The notes under the pieces are model-generated. The model was given only the letters and a program-made list of their open reading frames with translations, ran no database searches and was not told where the DNA came from. Shown here piece by piece: positions 16,321 to 25,146 of a stretch of 64,000 nt of DNA (positions are counted from its first letter, which is position 1; each line of letters opens with the position of its first letter). Position numbers and translations under genes: made by a program. Origin of the DNA: Clostridia bacterium (GTDB taxonomy: Bacteria > Bacillota > Clostridia > Oscillospirales > SIG627). The DNA lies in assembly GCA_017520825.1 (NCBI GenBank), contig JAFXEX010000014.1, positions 1 through 64,000 of the forward strand, read 5' to 3'.

Positions 16321-16334
16321 GCGTGTGTGCTATA
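16294..16334. promoter_or_regulatory. Perfect inverted repeat overlapping the rpsB promoter
   Basis: TATAGCACACACGC (16294-16307) and GCGTGTGTGCTATA (16321-16334) are 14-bp perfect arms around a 13-bp T-rich centre. The left arm covers the -10 and most of the spacer. It could be an operator, or a terminator-like hairpin for the gene entering from the right (16364-17191 minus). Confidence 0.65.
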
Positions 16335-16363
16335 ATTTAACATAATTTACAAATTGTTCACAA

Positions 16364-17191
16364 TTAGCTTCTCAAGCCCTTGGTAAAGGGGGTAACGTCG
16401 ATGTATTTGGAAGCGTTATCGTACCAGACGTGAGTCTTGTCCATAATGGCTATCGCAAGGTCGGCGTCGGATTTTGTTGCCGAACGGTTGGGCTGTGTTG
16501 CAATGGCGATAGAGAAGTCGGGTGAGTTGAGGGCAATGGAGAAATAGGTGTCTGAATAGGAAGCCAGCTTATTCTTTATGATAAATCTGGTTTCGGGCGT
16601 AACGTTCACCTTTTCGTTGGTGTCGAAGGCGCCCTTGCCGAAGGTCTTATAAACGTCTGCCGTCATTGTGAGGGGGAAGGACACTGCCGTTGCAAAGGGA
16701 GTTTCCTCTACCTTGATTCCCTTGACTATTTCGGCATATTCGGCAGGAAGCTTTTTCGCGCCGTCTTCGAATATATCGCATATGAGCTTGTCGCCCGTCA
16801 GAGCGTCGTAGAGCTTTGTCATTTTACCCTGAAGCTGTCCGTCGGAGGACGCCCAGCGCTCAATATCCTTATAGCTGATGCCGTTTTTCTCCAAAATAAG
16901 CGACTCAAAGAGCATTTCTCTGGTTGAGGCAAACATATCAAGATACTTCATAGCGCCGTAGAAATAACGGCACTCAAAGGCCGTGATTGCCTTGTGACGC
17001 AGGTCCAGAAGAGCCTCTCTCTTTTCTGCCATTTCCTCACTTGTGATCGTCTTGTCGGCGTATGAGGAAAAGTCGATGCCCATAGCCTCGCCCTTTGCGA
17101 TTTCCATAAGCTGTGCCTCCGACATATCGGGGTAGATGCCACCAAGTCTGTCAAGGTCAGCCTGTTCTATTTTAATTTCTTTTTCTTTCAT
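16364..17191 (-). CDS. Uncharacterised 275-residue protein
   Basis: Not recognised. It starts at 17191 after TAGGAG. It is a soluble, charged, mostly alpha-helical-looking protein with no signal peptide or membrane span. Notable segments: a DxxRLGGIYPDMSEAQLMEIAKG head, FECRYFYGAMKYLDMFAS in the middle, and a C-terminal half with short beta-like stretches (FIIKNKLASYSDTYFSIAL, DFSIAIATQPNRSATKSDADLAIAI). Codon use and base composition match the neighbours. It has a close promoter-like pair (TTGACG/TAAGAT, 17247-17219) and, further upstream, a second promoter driving a structured leader or small RNA. It is transcribed toward rpsB with a large inverted repeat between. Confidence 0.7.
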   Translation of the reverse strand: MKEKEIKIEQADLDRLGGIYPDMSEAQLMEIAKGEAMGIDFSSYADKTITSEEMAEKREALLDLRHKAITAFECRYFYGAMKYLDMFASTREMLFESLILEKNGISYKDIERWASSDGQLQGKMTKLYDALTGDKLICDIFEDGAKKLPAEYAEIVKGIKVEETPFATAVSFPLTMTADVYKTFGKGAFDTNEKVNVTPETRFIIKNKLASYSDTYFSIALNSPDFSIAIATQPNRSATKSDADLAIAIMDKTHVWYDNASKYIDVTPFTKGLRS

Positions 17192-17218
17192 ATTAACTCC
17201 TAAAATTTCTTTGGCTAT

Positions 17219-17247
17219 ATCTTATCACAAACAAATTGAGCCGTCAA
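17219..17247 (-). promoter_or_regulatory. Proximal promoter of the 275-residue gene
   Basis: Minus strand TTGACG (17247-17242), 17-bp spacer, TAAGAT (17224-17219). Confidence 0.45.
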
Positions 17248-17277
17248 GCCGTTTTTTCATTATAATAGGAAATATCA

Positions 17278-17373
17278 TAAAAACCACCGAGCCGTTTTGC
17301 TGTGTTTGTATTAACGTATTGTTGGGATAAGCGAGCCTATGCCGGTGGTCGCTGACCACTTTTTCACGGCTCT
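17278..17373 (-). ncRNA. Candidate structured leader or small RNA with mutually exclusive stems
   Basis: A consensus minus-strand promoter (17407-17379) fires directly into this stretch. Near its 5' end are GAGCC (17370-17366) and GGCUC (about 17337-17333) around the hairpin GUGGUC-AGC-GACCAC (17359-17345). About 50 nt later comes ACGGCUCGGUGGUUUUU (about 17297-17280). Its ACGGCUC can pair with the early GAGCCGU and its GGUGGU with ACCACC of the hairpin, and a U run follows. That is the layout of an attenuator, or of a short terminated RNA of about 95 nt. No known RNA family is recognised. Confidence 0.45.
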
Positions 17374-17378
17374 TATCA

Positions 17379-17407
17379 ATTATATAATATTTTGAAGCCC
17401 TTGTCAA
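17379..17407 (-). promoter_or_regulatory. Strong promoter for the candidate small RNA
   Basis: Minus strand TTGACA (17407-17402), 17-bp spacer, TATAAT (17384-17379): both hexamers match the consensus exactly. Confidence 0.8.
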
Positions 17408-17432
17408 TGAAAATACTTTTTTCAAAAAAGGC

Positions 17433-17459
17433 TTGACAATATATATATATATATATAAT
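17433..17459 (+). promoter_or_regulatory. Promoter with an (AT)n spacer ahead of the giant gene
   Basis: TTGACA (17433-17438) and TATAAT (17454-17459) are separated by only 15 bp made entirely of alternating A and T, part of an uninterrupted AT run from 17439 to 17457. Adding one TA unit would give the ideal 17-bp spacing. Confidence 0.65.
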
Positions 17460-17524
17460 GGTATAAACGGGAGTTTATTGGAGAGTTTGTTTACAAGAAA
17501 AAACAAACAAAAAGGAGAATCATT

Positions 17525-20500
17525 ATGACGCGAAGAAAAAGCGTTAAGGCGTTATTGATAGCAGTGATTACAGCAATTATTTTTGCAGTATCTGCTATGG
17601 CGTCAACAGAAATCACAGAAATCAAGGGAGGCTTTGGCGAGATACTCGGTCTTGATAGTACAAAGACCTATCAGATTTTATCTCGAACACTTAAGTCTGA
17701 TGGTAGTGGTCTTACTGACCTTACTGATGCCAACTGGACAGACTATGACCCTACGGATACAACTGTATCCCTTGCAGGTATTTATGGCGTTCGTGAAAAG
17801 GAAACGCAAGAGTTCCTTTGCAACGTCTACGTATACGGTGCGCAATCGGACAGAGCTGATTTGTTTACTACAGCTGTGACGGATCAATCCAACGTATTTG
17901 CAGCAGGAACTTGGACCTCTAATCCTAAACGCGCTCAGCAAAAGAATAAGACTACCCAAATTGCAACAGTCAGTGAGTGGACCAAAGCCGCTTTGGCAAC
18001 TGCTTTAATAAATGCAAACGCTCTGTCGGAAGATACAGAGCCGGAGGTATTGGCAAAAAAAACAGCGGTACTTGAAGCGAAAAACGCCATTCTTACAGCA
18101 TTACAACCAACATATTTTAAATATGGATATGCCAACACTGATATAATAGCTTTTGATGAAGTAAATACGCTCTCTGTTACATTAGGCGCATTCCAGTATG
18201 CGTATGCGTATAATACGGATAATAGCAAAGCTAATAGTGGCACAGGAAGCGTTTGTGAGGCAAACGTGGTAATATATACGACTGACCTTAAGGGTGACGT
18301 AAAGTCTCATACTTATACGATGGATGAGGCTAAAATGAGTGCGACTCGTACTATTAACTTTGAAACGGCAAACTTTATCCCTGAAGTAGACGAGGGAAGG
18401 TATATTGTGGGCATACAGTTTTACCCTTTTTCCGGATGGACAGATCCTGATAAGCTTAACCTGAGCTACACTGCAAATGGTACTAACAATAGTAGTGGTA
18501 AGGAAATGGGTTATGTGAAGTGGGATGCTTCGACTTATTATTCCATTGATACACCGGTTCCGTCTTTGAACGTAGCCTCAACCATCGATGGCAAAATAGA
18601 GGGACTTGAAAAGGATAAGAGCTACGAAATAACCTCTCTTGTAATAGAAGCCTCAGGAAAGGCACTTCAGCAGGTTGAATGGGTTGAATATGACGAAAAT
18701 GCGTCTCTTGCCGGTCTTTATCAGCTCAGAGAGGTTGATGACGAGGGAAATGCCGTTTCCAAGGATTCAAACATAATTTACATATATGGTAAGCAGGCTG
18801 ATAGAGCAAAGCTGTTCGAAACAGCAGAAACATATAGTACGCAAACAACCGACTTTGTTGTCGGAAAATGGACCAGTGCCAGCGGTATGGCAAAAAAAAG
18901 CGATACCGAATTAATTCAGTCGAGAGCATGGCTTGCAAGCTCGACTAATCTTGCCAAAGATTTGCGAGCGGCTCTTGCAATGTCCGAAACTACCGAGAAA
19001 GAAATAGCTGAAAAAGAAGTGGCTGTTAGCGCCGCAAAGCAAGCTATTTTTGATAAACTTAACGATCTTTCAATTAAATATGCATGCACAAATACGGCCG
19101 TAATAGCTGTTGACGAAATAAATACTTTGAAGCTTTATGCCACAACAGGCTCTCTTTATGGTATTGGATATAATACCACTAATACCGGTTCGACGGTAGG
19201 AACATACAGCGTATGTTCTGCTAACATTGTTTTTTACGTAACCGACCTTGAGGGTAAAGTAACACCACATACCTATATAACAGATGAAGTAGCTATTAGT
19301 GCGGTACGTGAGATTAATTTTGAAACCGGTACATTTAATCCTGCGTTGCCCCAAGATGGTTACGTGGTTGCTATTGAAGTATTCCCTTATTCGGGATGGA
19401 CGGATACAAGCAAAACGGTTTATGCACGAGCAGATACCAGCCAATTGGGTGGTGGTGTTAAGTGGACGGCAAGTTATTATTCCATTGATACCGTTTGCAC
19501 GACTCCTCTTAATATAACTTCAACTCCTGACGGTAAAATAGAGGGCCTTGAAGCAGATAAGAAATATCAGATTACTTCGCTCGTAATAAACACTGCAGGC
19601 GATGGACTTCAGCAGGTTGGATGGGCTGAATATGACGAAAATGCGTCTCTTGCCGGTCTTTATCAGATGCGAGAGGTAGACGCTGAAGGAACCCCTGTTA
19701 CACTTGATTCAAATATAATCTACGTGTATGGTTCTCCTTCAAAAAGAGCAGACCTATTTACAACCTTGGCAAGAAAAGACGAGAAAACAACCAATTTCTA
19801 TCCAGGAGAATGGACTTCTTCTAAACGTGCTCAGTATAACAATGGCGTTATCTGTACAGTATTATCTGCGTTGGACGGAACTTATGCCACTGATCTTAAG
19901 GATAAAATAGAAAGTGGAAACGAAGATGATATTCTTGCTCAGAAGAATATAATCCTCAATGCTTTAAGACCTCAATCCTTCAGATACGGATACGATACTA
20001 CGGATATTATTGCCTTTGATGAGGTTAACGAGCTTTCTGTTGTTCTTGGCGCTCATCAATATGCGTATGCATATAACGTAGCCGATTCCAGTGTAGCGAA
20101 CAGTGGTACAGGAAGCATTTGTAAGGCAGACGTGGTAATATATACGACTGACCTTAAGGGTAACGTAAAGTCTCATACTTATACGACGGATGAGGCTAAA
20201 ATGAGTGCGACCCGTACTATTAACTTTGAAACGGCAAACTTTATCCCTGAAGTAGACGAGGGAAGGTATATTGTGGGAATAGAGTTTTTCCCCTTTGCAC
20301 ATTGGACCGACCCGAATGAGCTGGAATTCAGCTACACTGCAAAAGGAAATCTTAACAGCAATGGATGTGAAATGGGTAAGGTGTCCTGGAAGGCAGCTAC
20401 CTATTATTCGATAGATAAGGTGCCATCAGCAAAGCCCGAAATTTCAATTGACGACACCTACGGAATTCTTGAAATTACGAATTACAACGCTGAGTATAAT

Positions 20501-23500
20501 TATTTTTACAGCGCAGACGGTGGTGAGAGCTGGACTAAAATGACAGGCTCACAAGCATCCGTAACGAAAGCAAGTACCGAGTATATTGTTAAGGCAAGGG
20601 AAAGCGAGTTCTATCTTGAAAGCGAAGCATCTGAGCCTGCTTTTTCGCCTGCAGTTGTCTTGGTGGGTGCAAGCTTGATTCTTGACGGTAAAATTGGTAT
20701 CAAGGCTTACTTTGATATCGATACAAAACGTATATCTGAGCTTGACTTTGAGATAACAAAGACAAATAGTGATTACGAGAACGATCCGACTAATCCTCTT
20801 TACCAGGAAGTATGCAACGCTTATATTGGCAGTACGTCCACGTGGAACTCAGGCGTTGTTTACGACGAAGAGAAAGAGCTTTATTATCTTATAGCCTTTG
20901 TTCCCGCTAAGGATATTGACAACGTTTCCTTTGCCTGCGATATTGGAGCATACGAAAACGACGCTCCTACAGTAAGAGTTTTCTATCACGATATGTTTGA
21001 ACGCTTTGGCTTCAATGAATATATTGAAGACGTGAAAACTTTCGCTGAGATGGGATATACGGAATTTATATCGGCCCTTGACCTTGTAGAGGCTATGGAG
21101 GTTTATTGTGCCGGCGCTGACGTTTTCTTCGATGACAATAAAACTCTTACCGAAGAAATAGCGCTCACAGAAGACGAGATAAATGCATTAGAGGATATCA
21201 AGGCTACTTTAAAGCTTAGTAACATCATTACTAATAAAACTATTGGTAACCTTGAATATTACGCTTCAACTCTTATCCTTGGTGAGAGTGTTACAATTCG
21301 TCATTACTTCAAGGTTAATGGTGAAGTGACTGCTTCAGATTATACTGTTACAGGAGCAACTCCTTTGACAGTTGAAAACGAAAGCTTGGTTTACGTTGAC
21401 GTCGTTGACGTTCCTGCACAGAGATTGAGTGAAAATATTCAGGTAACCGTAACCTATGGAGACGAAAGCACTACTATTACTTATTCTGCACTTCATTACG
21501 TTTCGGGTTATTATGCGACAAGCAACGATGAGCTCAGTGAGCTCAGAAATCTCGCAAAGGCGATTTACAGATATTCTGTTGAAGCAGATAAATATGAAGA
21601 GACGGTGGGGAAATTTGTTCCCGTAATGCGATTTGTTGTAACGGGTGACGTACATCTTCGCACCGGAACGACTACTTATTTGAGTCAGGACAGGCTTGCA
21701 TCAATATTTTCTACGGCTTACGGATATGCCGATTCTCACGAAAGCTATAATGGTCTTGATGGCATTTTCTTCACCGGAGATAATTCTCAGGCAGGAACCG
21801 AAGCAGAACAGAAGGCTTTCTTTGAATACGTTGAGGAAAACACAAGAGAGGGTACCGTTTCCAGAGCAGTTATGGGAAATCACGAATTTCACACTCTCGG
21901 ATACGATGCTGTTGAAGAAGTTACGTCTCTTTTCCTCCAGTGTTCGGGATACGAATCGGAGGACGCGCACATAGTAATTGGTGGCTATCACTTCATTTTC
22001 CTGAGCATGGATAACTATGTCAAGGCTCAGAATTTGTACTTTGGAGACGAAAAGCTCGAATGGTTAAAGGCGCAATTGGATGAAGCTGTTGCAGATGATC
22101 CCACTAAACAGATTTTTGTATTCCAGCACGAGCCACCCTATGCCACACAATTTAACACCACCAATACTGCAGCAGACAAGAATCTCAAAACTCTGCTTGA
22201 TAACTATCCTCAGGTTGTGAATTTCGCAGGACATACGCACAATAATTTAGCTGACCCACGAAACGTATGGCAGGGCACTTTCACGGCGTTGAACACGGGT
22301 TCGATGGCGTATTTGAGCCGTACTATTCCCGGCACTACGTACGGAGAGGGTGGCGTGCACGAGGTGGATAAGGAAGGCGCATGGACGGCTACCTACAAAG
22401 ACACTGCACATTCAGAAACGACGTCACGTGATGGTGGTATGTACTATATCGTTGAAATTGATGCAAACGGAGTTATTCAGATTCTTATCTATAATATCTT
22501 TACTGAAAGTATTTACGGCGAGCCCATAACTATCAGCTCTGTTAACCCCGACAATTTTACTTATACAAACGACCGAGTAAATTTGGCGATTAAGCCTGAA
22601 TTTGAACCAGATGCTGAAATTACAGCATTATCAAAGAACTACAAAAATATGCTTGTTCAGTTCCCACAGGCTACGTGCAAGGATATAGTTCAAGCTTATC
22701 GCGTGGAAGTTTATAAAGAAGACCTTTTGATTAGCAGTGTTTATCGTTTGTCCGGTTCTAACTACGGAGATGCAGCTCCCGAAACGATAAAGGCATATTT
22801 CAGTGGACTTGACCCTGCAACGGAATATATTGTTAAGGTGTATGCTATCTCCTCCTATGCATTGGAAAGCGAGCCCTTAGTTTTGAGCATTGCTACCGAT
22901 GTAGATAGTGATACACCCCTTGCAGATATTTTGGACGTCACCTTCAACAGTGACGGAACGGTAGTTAACGCGCCAACAGGAGAGGTATTGGATGCGTTTG
23001 GCGCACCTACTGTTATTTACGATGAAGCTCTTGGAATGAACGTCGGAAGCTTTGACGGCGTGGATGATGCGGTTGCATATAACGGAATACATAACTGGTA
23101 TGAAGATATAGGTAACAGTTATACAATTGAAGCTTACGTTCAGATTCCCGATAGCGTAAGCGTTGCGACTAACGTTCTTTCCAATATGGAAAACGGCGGA
23201 TTTGGTTTACAATACAGAACCGACGGTAAGCTTTATTATATGACCTATATTGACGGCGCTTACGTAACCACAAGTGCTGGCGTTACAGCCGGCGAATGGA
23301 TACACGTCGTAGGTGTTTACGATGGCTCTTACGTTAAAATGTACCTTGACGGAGAATTGAAAGAAGAGATTGCTGTTAGTGGACAATTCAGCTCTCCAAA
23401 CAGGTATATGGCGTATTTTCTTGCAATCGGTGGAGACCCTTCTGCTCAGGGAAGTATAACCAATTTATTTAAGGGCGACATTGCAATTGCAAGAATTTAT

Positions 23501-23557
23501 TCCGAGGCGCTTTCAACGGAGCAAATTGCAGAAATATACGCAGACATAATACAATAA
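17525..23557 (+). CDS. Giant secreted protein: three repeat modules, metallophosphoesterase, LamG-like end
   Basis: 2010 residues. The start at 17525 follows AAAAGGAG. Signal peptide about 1-26 (cleavage near AMA-S). Three homologous modules of about 310 residues fill about 31-975; each has a SLAGLYQ-R-x-VD part, a G-x-WTS segment, a YGY..DIIAFDEVN-like segment and a closing YIVGI-x-F-x-PF. A short beta domain with YSADGGESWTKM follows (about 980-1045), then a roughly 320-residue domain opening with VGASLILDGKIGIKAYFD. The metallophosphoesterase spans about 1368-1600: TGDVH, FTGDNSQ, MGNHEFH, FQHEPP and AGHTHNN supply the metal ligands. A fibronectin-like stretch (about 1685-1795) and a LamG/concanavalin-like domain (about 1800-2010) end it. 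No SLH or sortase motif was seen. The scaffold is shared with the protein at 58622. Substrate unknown. Confidence 0.85.
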   Translation: MTRRKSVKALLIAVITAIIFAVSAMASTEITEIKGGFGEILGLDSTKTYQILSRTLKSDGSGLTDLTDANWTDYDPTDTTVSLAGIYGVREKETQEFLCNVYVYGAQSDRADLFTTAVTDQSNVFAAGTWTSNPKRAQQKNKTTQIATVSEWTKAALATALINANALSEDTEPEVLAKKTAVLEAKNAILTALQPTYFKYGYANTDIIAFDEVNTLSVTLGAFQYAYAYNTDNSKANSGTGSVCEANVVIYTTDLKGDVKSHTYTMDEAKMSATRTINFETANFIPEVDEGRYIVGIQFYPFSGWTDPDKLNLSYTANGTNNSSGKEMGYVKWDASTYYSIDTPVPSLNVASTIDGKIEGLEKDKSYEITSLVIEASGKALQQVEWVEYDENASLAGLYQLREVDDEGNAVSKDSNIIYIYGKQADRAKLFETAETYSTQTTDFVVGKWTSASGMAKKSDTELIQSRAWLASSTNLAKDLRAALAMSETTEKEIAEKEVAVSAAKQAIFDKLNDLSIKYACTNTAVIAVDEINTLKLYATTGSLYGIGYNTTNTGSTVGTYSVCSANIVFYVTDLEGKVTPHTYITDEVAISAVREINFETGTFNPALPQDGYVVAIEVFPYSGWTDTSKTVYARADTSQLGGGVKWTASYYSIDTVCTTPLNITSTPDGKIEGLEADKKYQITSLVINTAGDGLQQVGWAEYDENASLAGLYQMREVDAEGTPVTLDSNIIYVYGSPSKRADLFTTLARKDEKTTNFYPGEWTSSKRAQYNNGVICTVLSALDGTYATDLKDKIESGNEDDILAQKNIILNALRPQSFRYGYDTTDIIAFDEVNELSVVLGAHQYAYAYNVADSSVANSGTGSICKADVVIYTTDLKGNVKSHTYTTDEAKMSATRTINFETANFIPEVDEGRYIVGIEFFPFAHWTDPNELEFSYTAKGNLNSNGCEMGKVSWKAATYYSIDKVPSAKPEISIDDTYGILEITNYNAEYNYFYSADGGESWTKMTGSQASVTKASTEYIVKARESEFYLESEASEPAFSPAVVLVGASLILDGKIGIKAYFDIDTKRISELDFEITKTNSDYENDPTNPLYQEVCNAYIGSTSTWNSGVVYDEEKELYYLIAFVPAKDIDNVSFACDIGAYENDAPTVRVFYHDMFERFGFNEYIEDVKTFAEMGYTEFISALDLVEAMEVYCAGADVFFDDNKTLTEEIALTEDEINALEDIKATLKLSNIITNKTIGNLEYYASTLILGESVTIRHYFKVNGEVTASDYTVTGATPLTVENESLVYVDVVDVPAQRLSENIQVTVTYGDESTTITYSALHYVSGYYATSNDELSELRNLAKAIYRYSVEADKYEETVGKFVPVMRFVVTGDVHLRTGTTTYLSQDRLASIFSTAYGYADSHESYNGLDGIFFTGDNSQAGTEAEQKAFFEYVEENTREGTVSRAVMGNHEFHTLGYDAVEEVTSLFLQCSGYESEDAHIVIGGYHFIFLSMDNYVKAQNLYFGDEKLEWLKAQLDEAVADDPTKQIFVFQHEPPYATQFNTTNTAADKNLKTLLDNYPQVVNFAGHTHNNLADPRNVWQGTFTALNTGSMAYLSRTIPGTTYGEGGVHEVDKEGAWTATYKDTAHSETTSRDGGMYYIVEIDANGVIQILIYNIFTESIYGEPITISSVNPDNFTYTNDRVNLAIKPEFEPDAEITALSKNYKNMLVQFPQATCKDIVQAYRVEVYKEDLLISSVYRLSGSNYGDAAPETIKAYFSGLDPATEYIVKVYAISSYALESEPLVLSIATDVDSDTPLADILDVTFNSDGTVVNAPTGEVLDAFGAPTVIYDEALGMNVGSFDGVDDAVAYNGIHNWYEDIGNSYTIEAYVQIPDSVSVATNVLSNMENGGFGLQYRTDGKLYYMTYIDGAYVTTSAGVTAGEWIHVVGVYDGSYVKMYLDGELKEEIAVSGQFSSPNRYMAYFLAIGGDPSAQGSITNLFKGDIAIARIYSEALSTEQIAEIYADIIQ
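18265..20277. repeat. Near-identical 147-bp segments inside the giant gene
   Basis: 18265-18411 and 20131-20277, in modules 1 and 3, differ at only three positions by eye, although flanking module sequence is much more diverged. A second pair, about 18668-18724 and 19611-19667, differs at two. This points to recent recombination or gene conversion between modules. Confidence 0.8.
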
Positions 23558-23565
23558 TCCAACAC

Positions 23566-23600
23566 AAAAGGTCGAAGGATTTTCCTTCGGCCTTTTTTTA
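23566..23600 (+). terminator. Terminator of the giant gene
   Basis: AAAGGTCGAAGGA / TCCTTCGGCCTTT followed by T7. Confidence 0.88.
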
Positions 23601-23613
23601 TTTTAATGCATAC

Positions 23614-23642
23614 TTTACAAAAGGGGTGTTTTATGCTACAAT
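23614..23642 (+). promoter_or_regulatory. Promoter of the yfmF-yfmH operon
   Basis: TTTACA (23614-23619), 17-bp spacer, TACAAT (23637-23642). Confidence 0.6.
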
Positions 23643-23750
23643 AAACTGATTAGACCTTTATTTTTTGCAGGGAGTGTCCAAAGAGGTAATAAGAGGTGCT
23701 TTTTCGGCAAAAATAAAGAGTGTAAAGCTTGATTTCATTGCGAGGTAATT

Positions 23751-25031
23751 ATGCCAAAAACAAAAATTTCAACCTCTGCCGTTTCAGACGGCGTAACACT
23801 TTATTACATCAACGATTCCAAATATAAGACCGACTATACTCATATTTTCTTTTCAATGCCGTTGACGGCAGAGAACGCAACCAAGGCAAGCCTTGTGGCA
23901 AAGCTACTCAAAAGGGGAAGCGAAAGATATCCTTCCATGGCAGAGCTGAACTCTGCCCTTGATATGAATTATTCTTCAACCCTTGGCTTTTCTGCCTTCA
24001 AGGAGGGAGAAAAGACGGTGTTTTCTGTTTCGGTTGCTACTATGAAAAACGCCTACGCTCCAAAGGGCGAGGACATTTTTGCCGAAGCGCTTGAAATAGC
24101 ATTTGACGCTCTTCTTTATCCCCTTACCGAAAAGGGAGGATTTGTGGCAGAATATTTTGAAAGTGAAAAGAAAAATCTACACGATTCAATACTTTCTCAG
24201 ATAAATAATAAGGGCGCATATTCACGCACACGCTTTATAAGTCAGATGTGCGAGGGTGAGCCTTATGCAGTTAACGGCGAGGGTGATATCGATATTCTTG
24301 AGGGAATAACGGCAACCCAGCTTTACGGCTTTCTCAAGGATATGACAAGCACTGCCGTTTGCGATATATACTTCGTGGGCAGTGAGAGCGAGGACAGAGT
24401 AAAGACACTTGTTAAAGCCTGCTTTGAGGGCGTGGAAAGACAGAGTGGAAAGAGACCCGAAACCACACTTGTGACCAAGGTCAAGGGAAAGGACGTTACG
24501 GAAAGCCTTGATATTGCTCAGGCACACCTCTGGATAGGCTACAGAACGCCTGCCACCTATTCAAGCCCCGACTACCTGAAATTCGTGCTGTTCAATATGG
24601 TTATGGGGGGCGACGTTTCAAGTAAGATGTTTATGAATATCCGTGAAAAGCTCTCCCTTTGCTATACCTGTTATTCCAGCCTTGACGGAATGAAGGGCAT
24701 CTTTACAGCCTATGCAGGCATTGACCCCGAAAACAAGGAAAAGACGCTGAATGCCTTTTACCAAGAGCTTGAAAACGTAAGGGCAGGCAAAATCAGCCAA
24801 GACGAACTTGAGGATGCGAAAAAGGCGTACGTTAACCGTATGCGTGAAATTCAGGACAATCCCTCCTTACTTCCTGCCTGGTTCCATATGAGACTGGAAA
24901 GTGATATTCCCCGTGACCCATCTACCGATGCAGAGGAAATAATGAAGCTTACCGTTGACGACGTGGTTTGGGCGTCGAAGCAGATTGAAAAGGATACCGT
25001 ATATTTTTTGACGAAAACAGCGAAAAATTAA
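23751..25031 (+). CDS. yfmF: M16-family peptidase-like subunit YfmF (EF-P modification-associated)
   Basis: 426 residues. M16 (pitrilysin/processing-peptidase) fold, but the zinc-binding HxxEH is absent, as expected for the non-catalytic partner. Seen: LVAKLLKRGSERYPSMAELNSALD at the N-terminus, the M16 middle FLKDMTSTAVCDIYFVG, and MNIREKLSLCYTCYSSLDGMKGIFTAYAG in the C-terminal half. In Bacillus the homologous pair YmfF/YmfH is linked to EF-P 5-aminopentanol modification. It pairs with the catalytic YfmH just downstream. The start at 23751 follows GCGAGGTAATT. Confidence 0.88.
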   Translation: MPKTKISTSAVSDGVTLYYINDSKYKTDYTHIFFSMPLTAENATKASLVAKLLKRGSERYPSMAELNSALDMNYSSTLGFSAFKEGEKTVFSVSVATMKNAYAPKGEDIFAEALEIAFDALLYPLTEKGGFVAEYFESEKKNLHDSILSQINNKGAYSRTRFISQMCEGEPYAVNGEGDIDILEGITATQLYGFLKDMTSTAVCDIYFVGSESEDRVKTLVKACFEGVERQSGKRPETTLVTKVKGKDVTESLDIAQAHLWIGYRTPATYSSPDYLKFVLFNMVMGGDVSSKMFMNIREKLSLCYTCYSSLDGMKGIFTAYAGIDPENKEKTLNAFYQELENVRAGKISQDELEDAKKAYVNRMREIQDNPSLLPAWFHMRLESDIPRDPSTDAEEIMKLTVDDVVWASKQIEKDTVYFLTKTAKN

Positions 25032-25146
25032 GGACAGTTTCGCAAAGCGAAATTTTCAATAATTGAGAATTTGCCAACGGCAAATTAACCTTAATTCTGC
25101 ATTTTGCATTCTGCATTCTGCATTTACCCAACAAGTAGGAGAATAT
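25032..25146. repeat. Intergenic mini-hairpins and ATTCTGC-type tandem repeat
   Basis: The gap between yfmF and yfmH holds TTTCGC-AAA-GCGAAA and AATTTGCC-AAC-GGCAAATT hairpins, followed by four copies of a 7-8 bp unit TTCTGCAT or TTTTGCAT (about 25093-25122). The style is like the hairpin array at 388-555. Confidence 0.6.
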
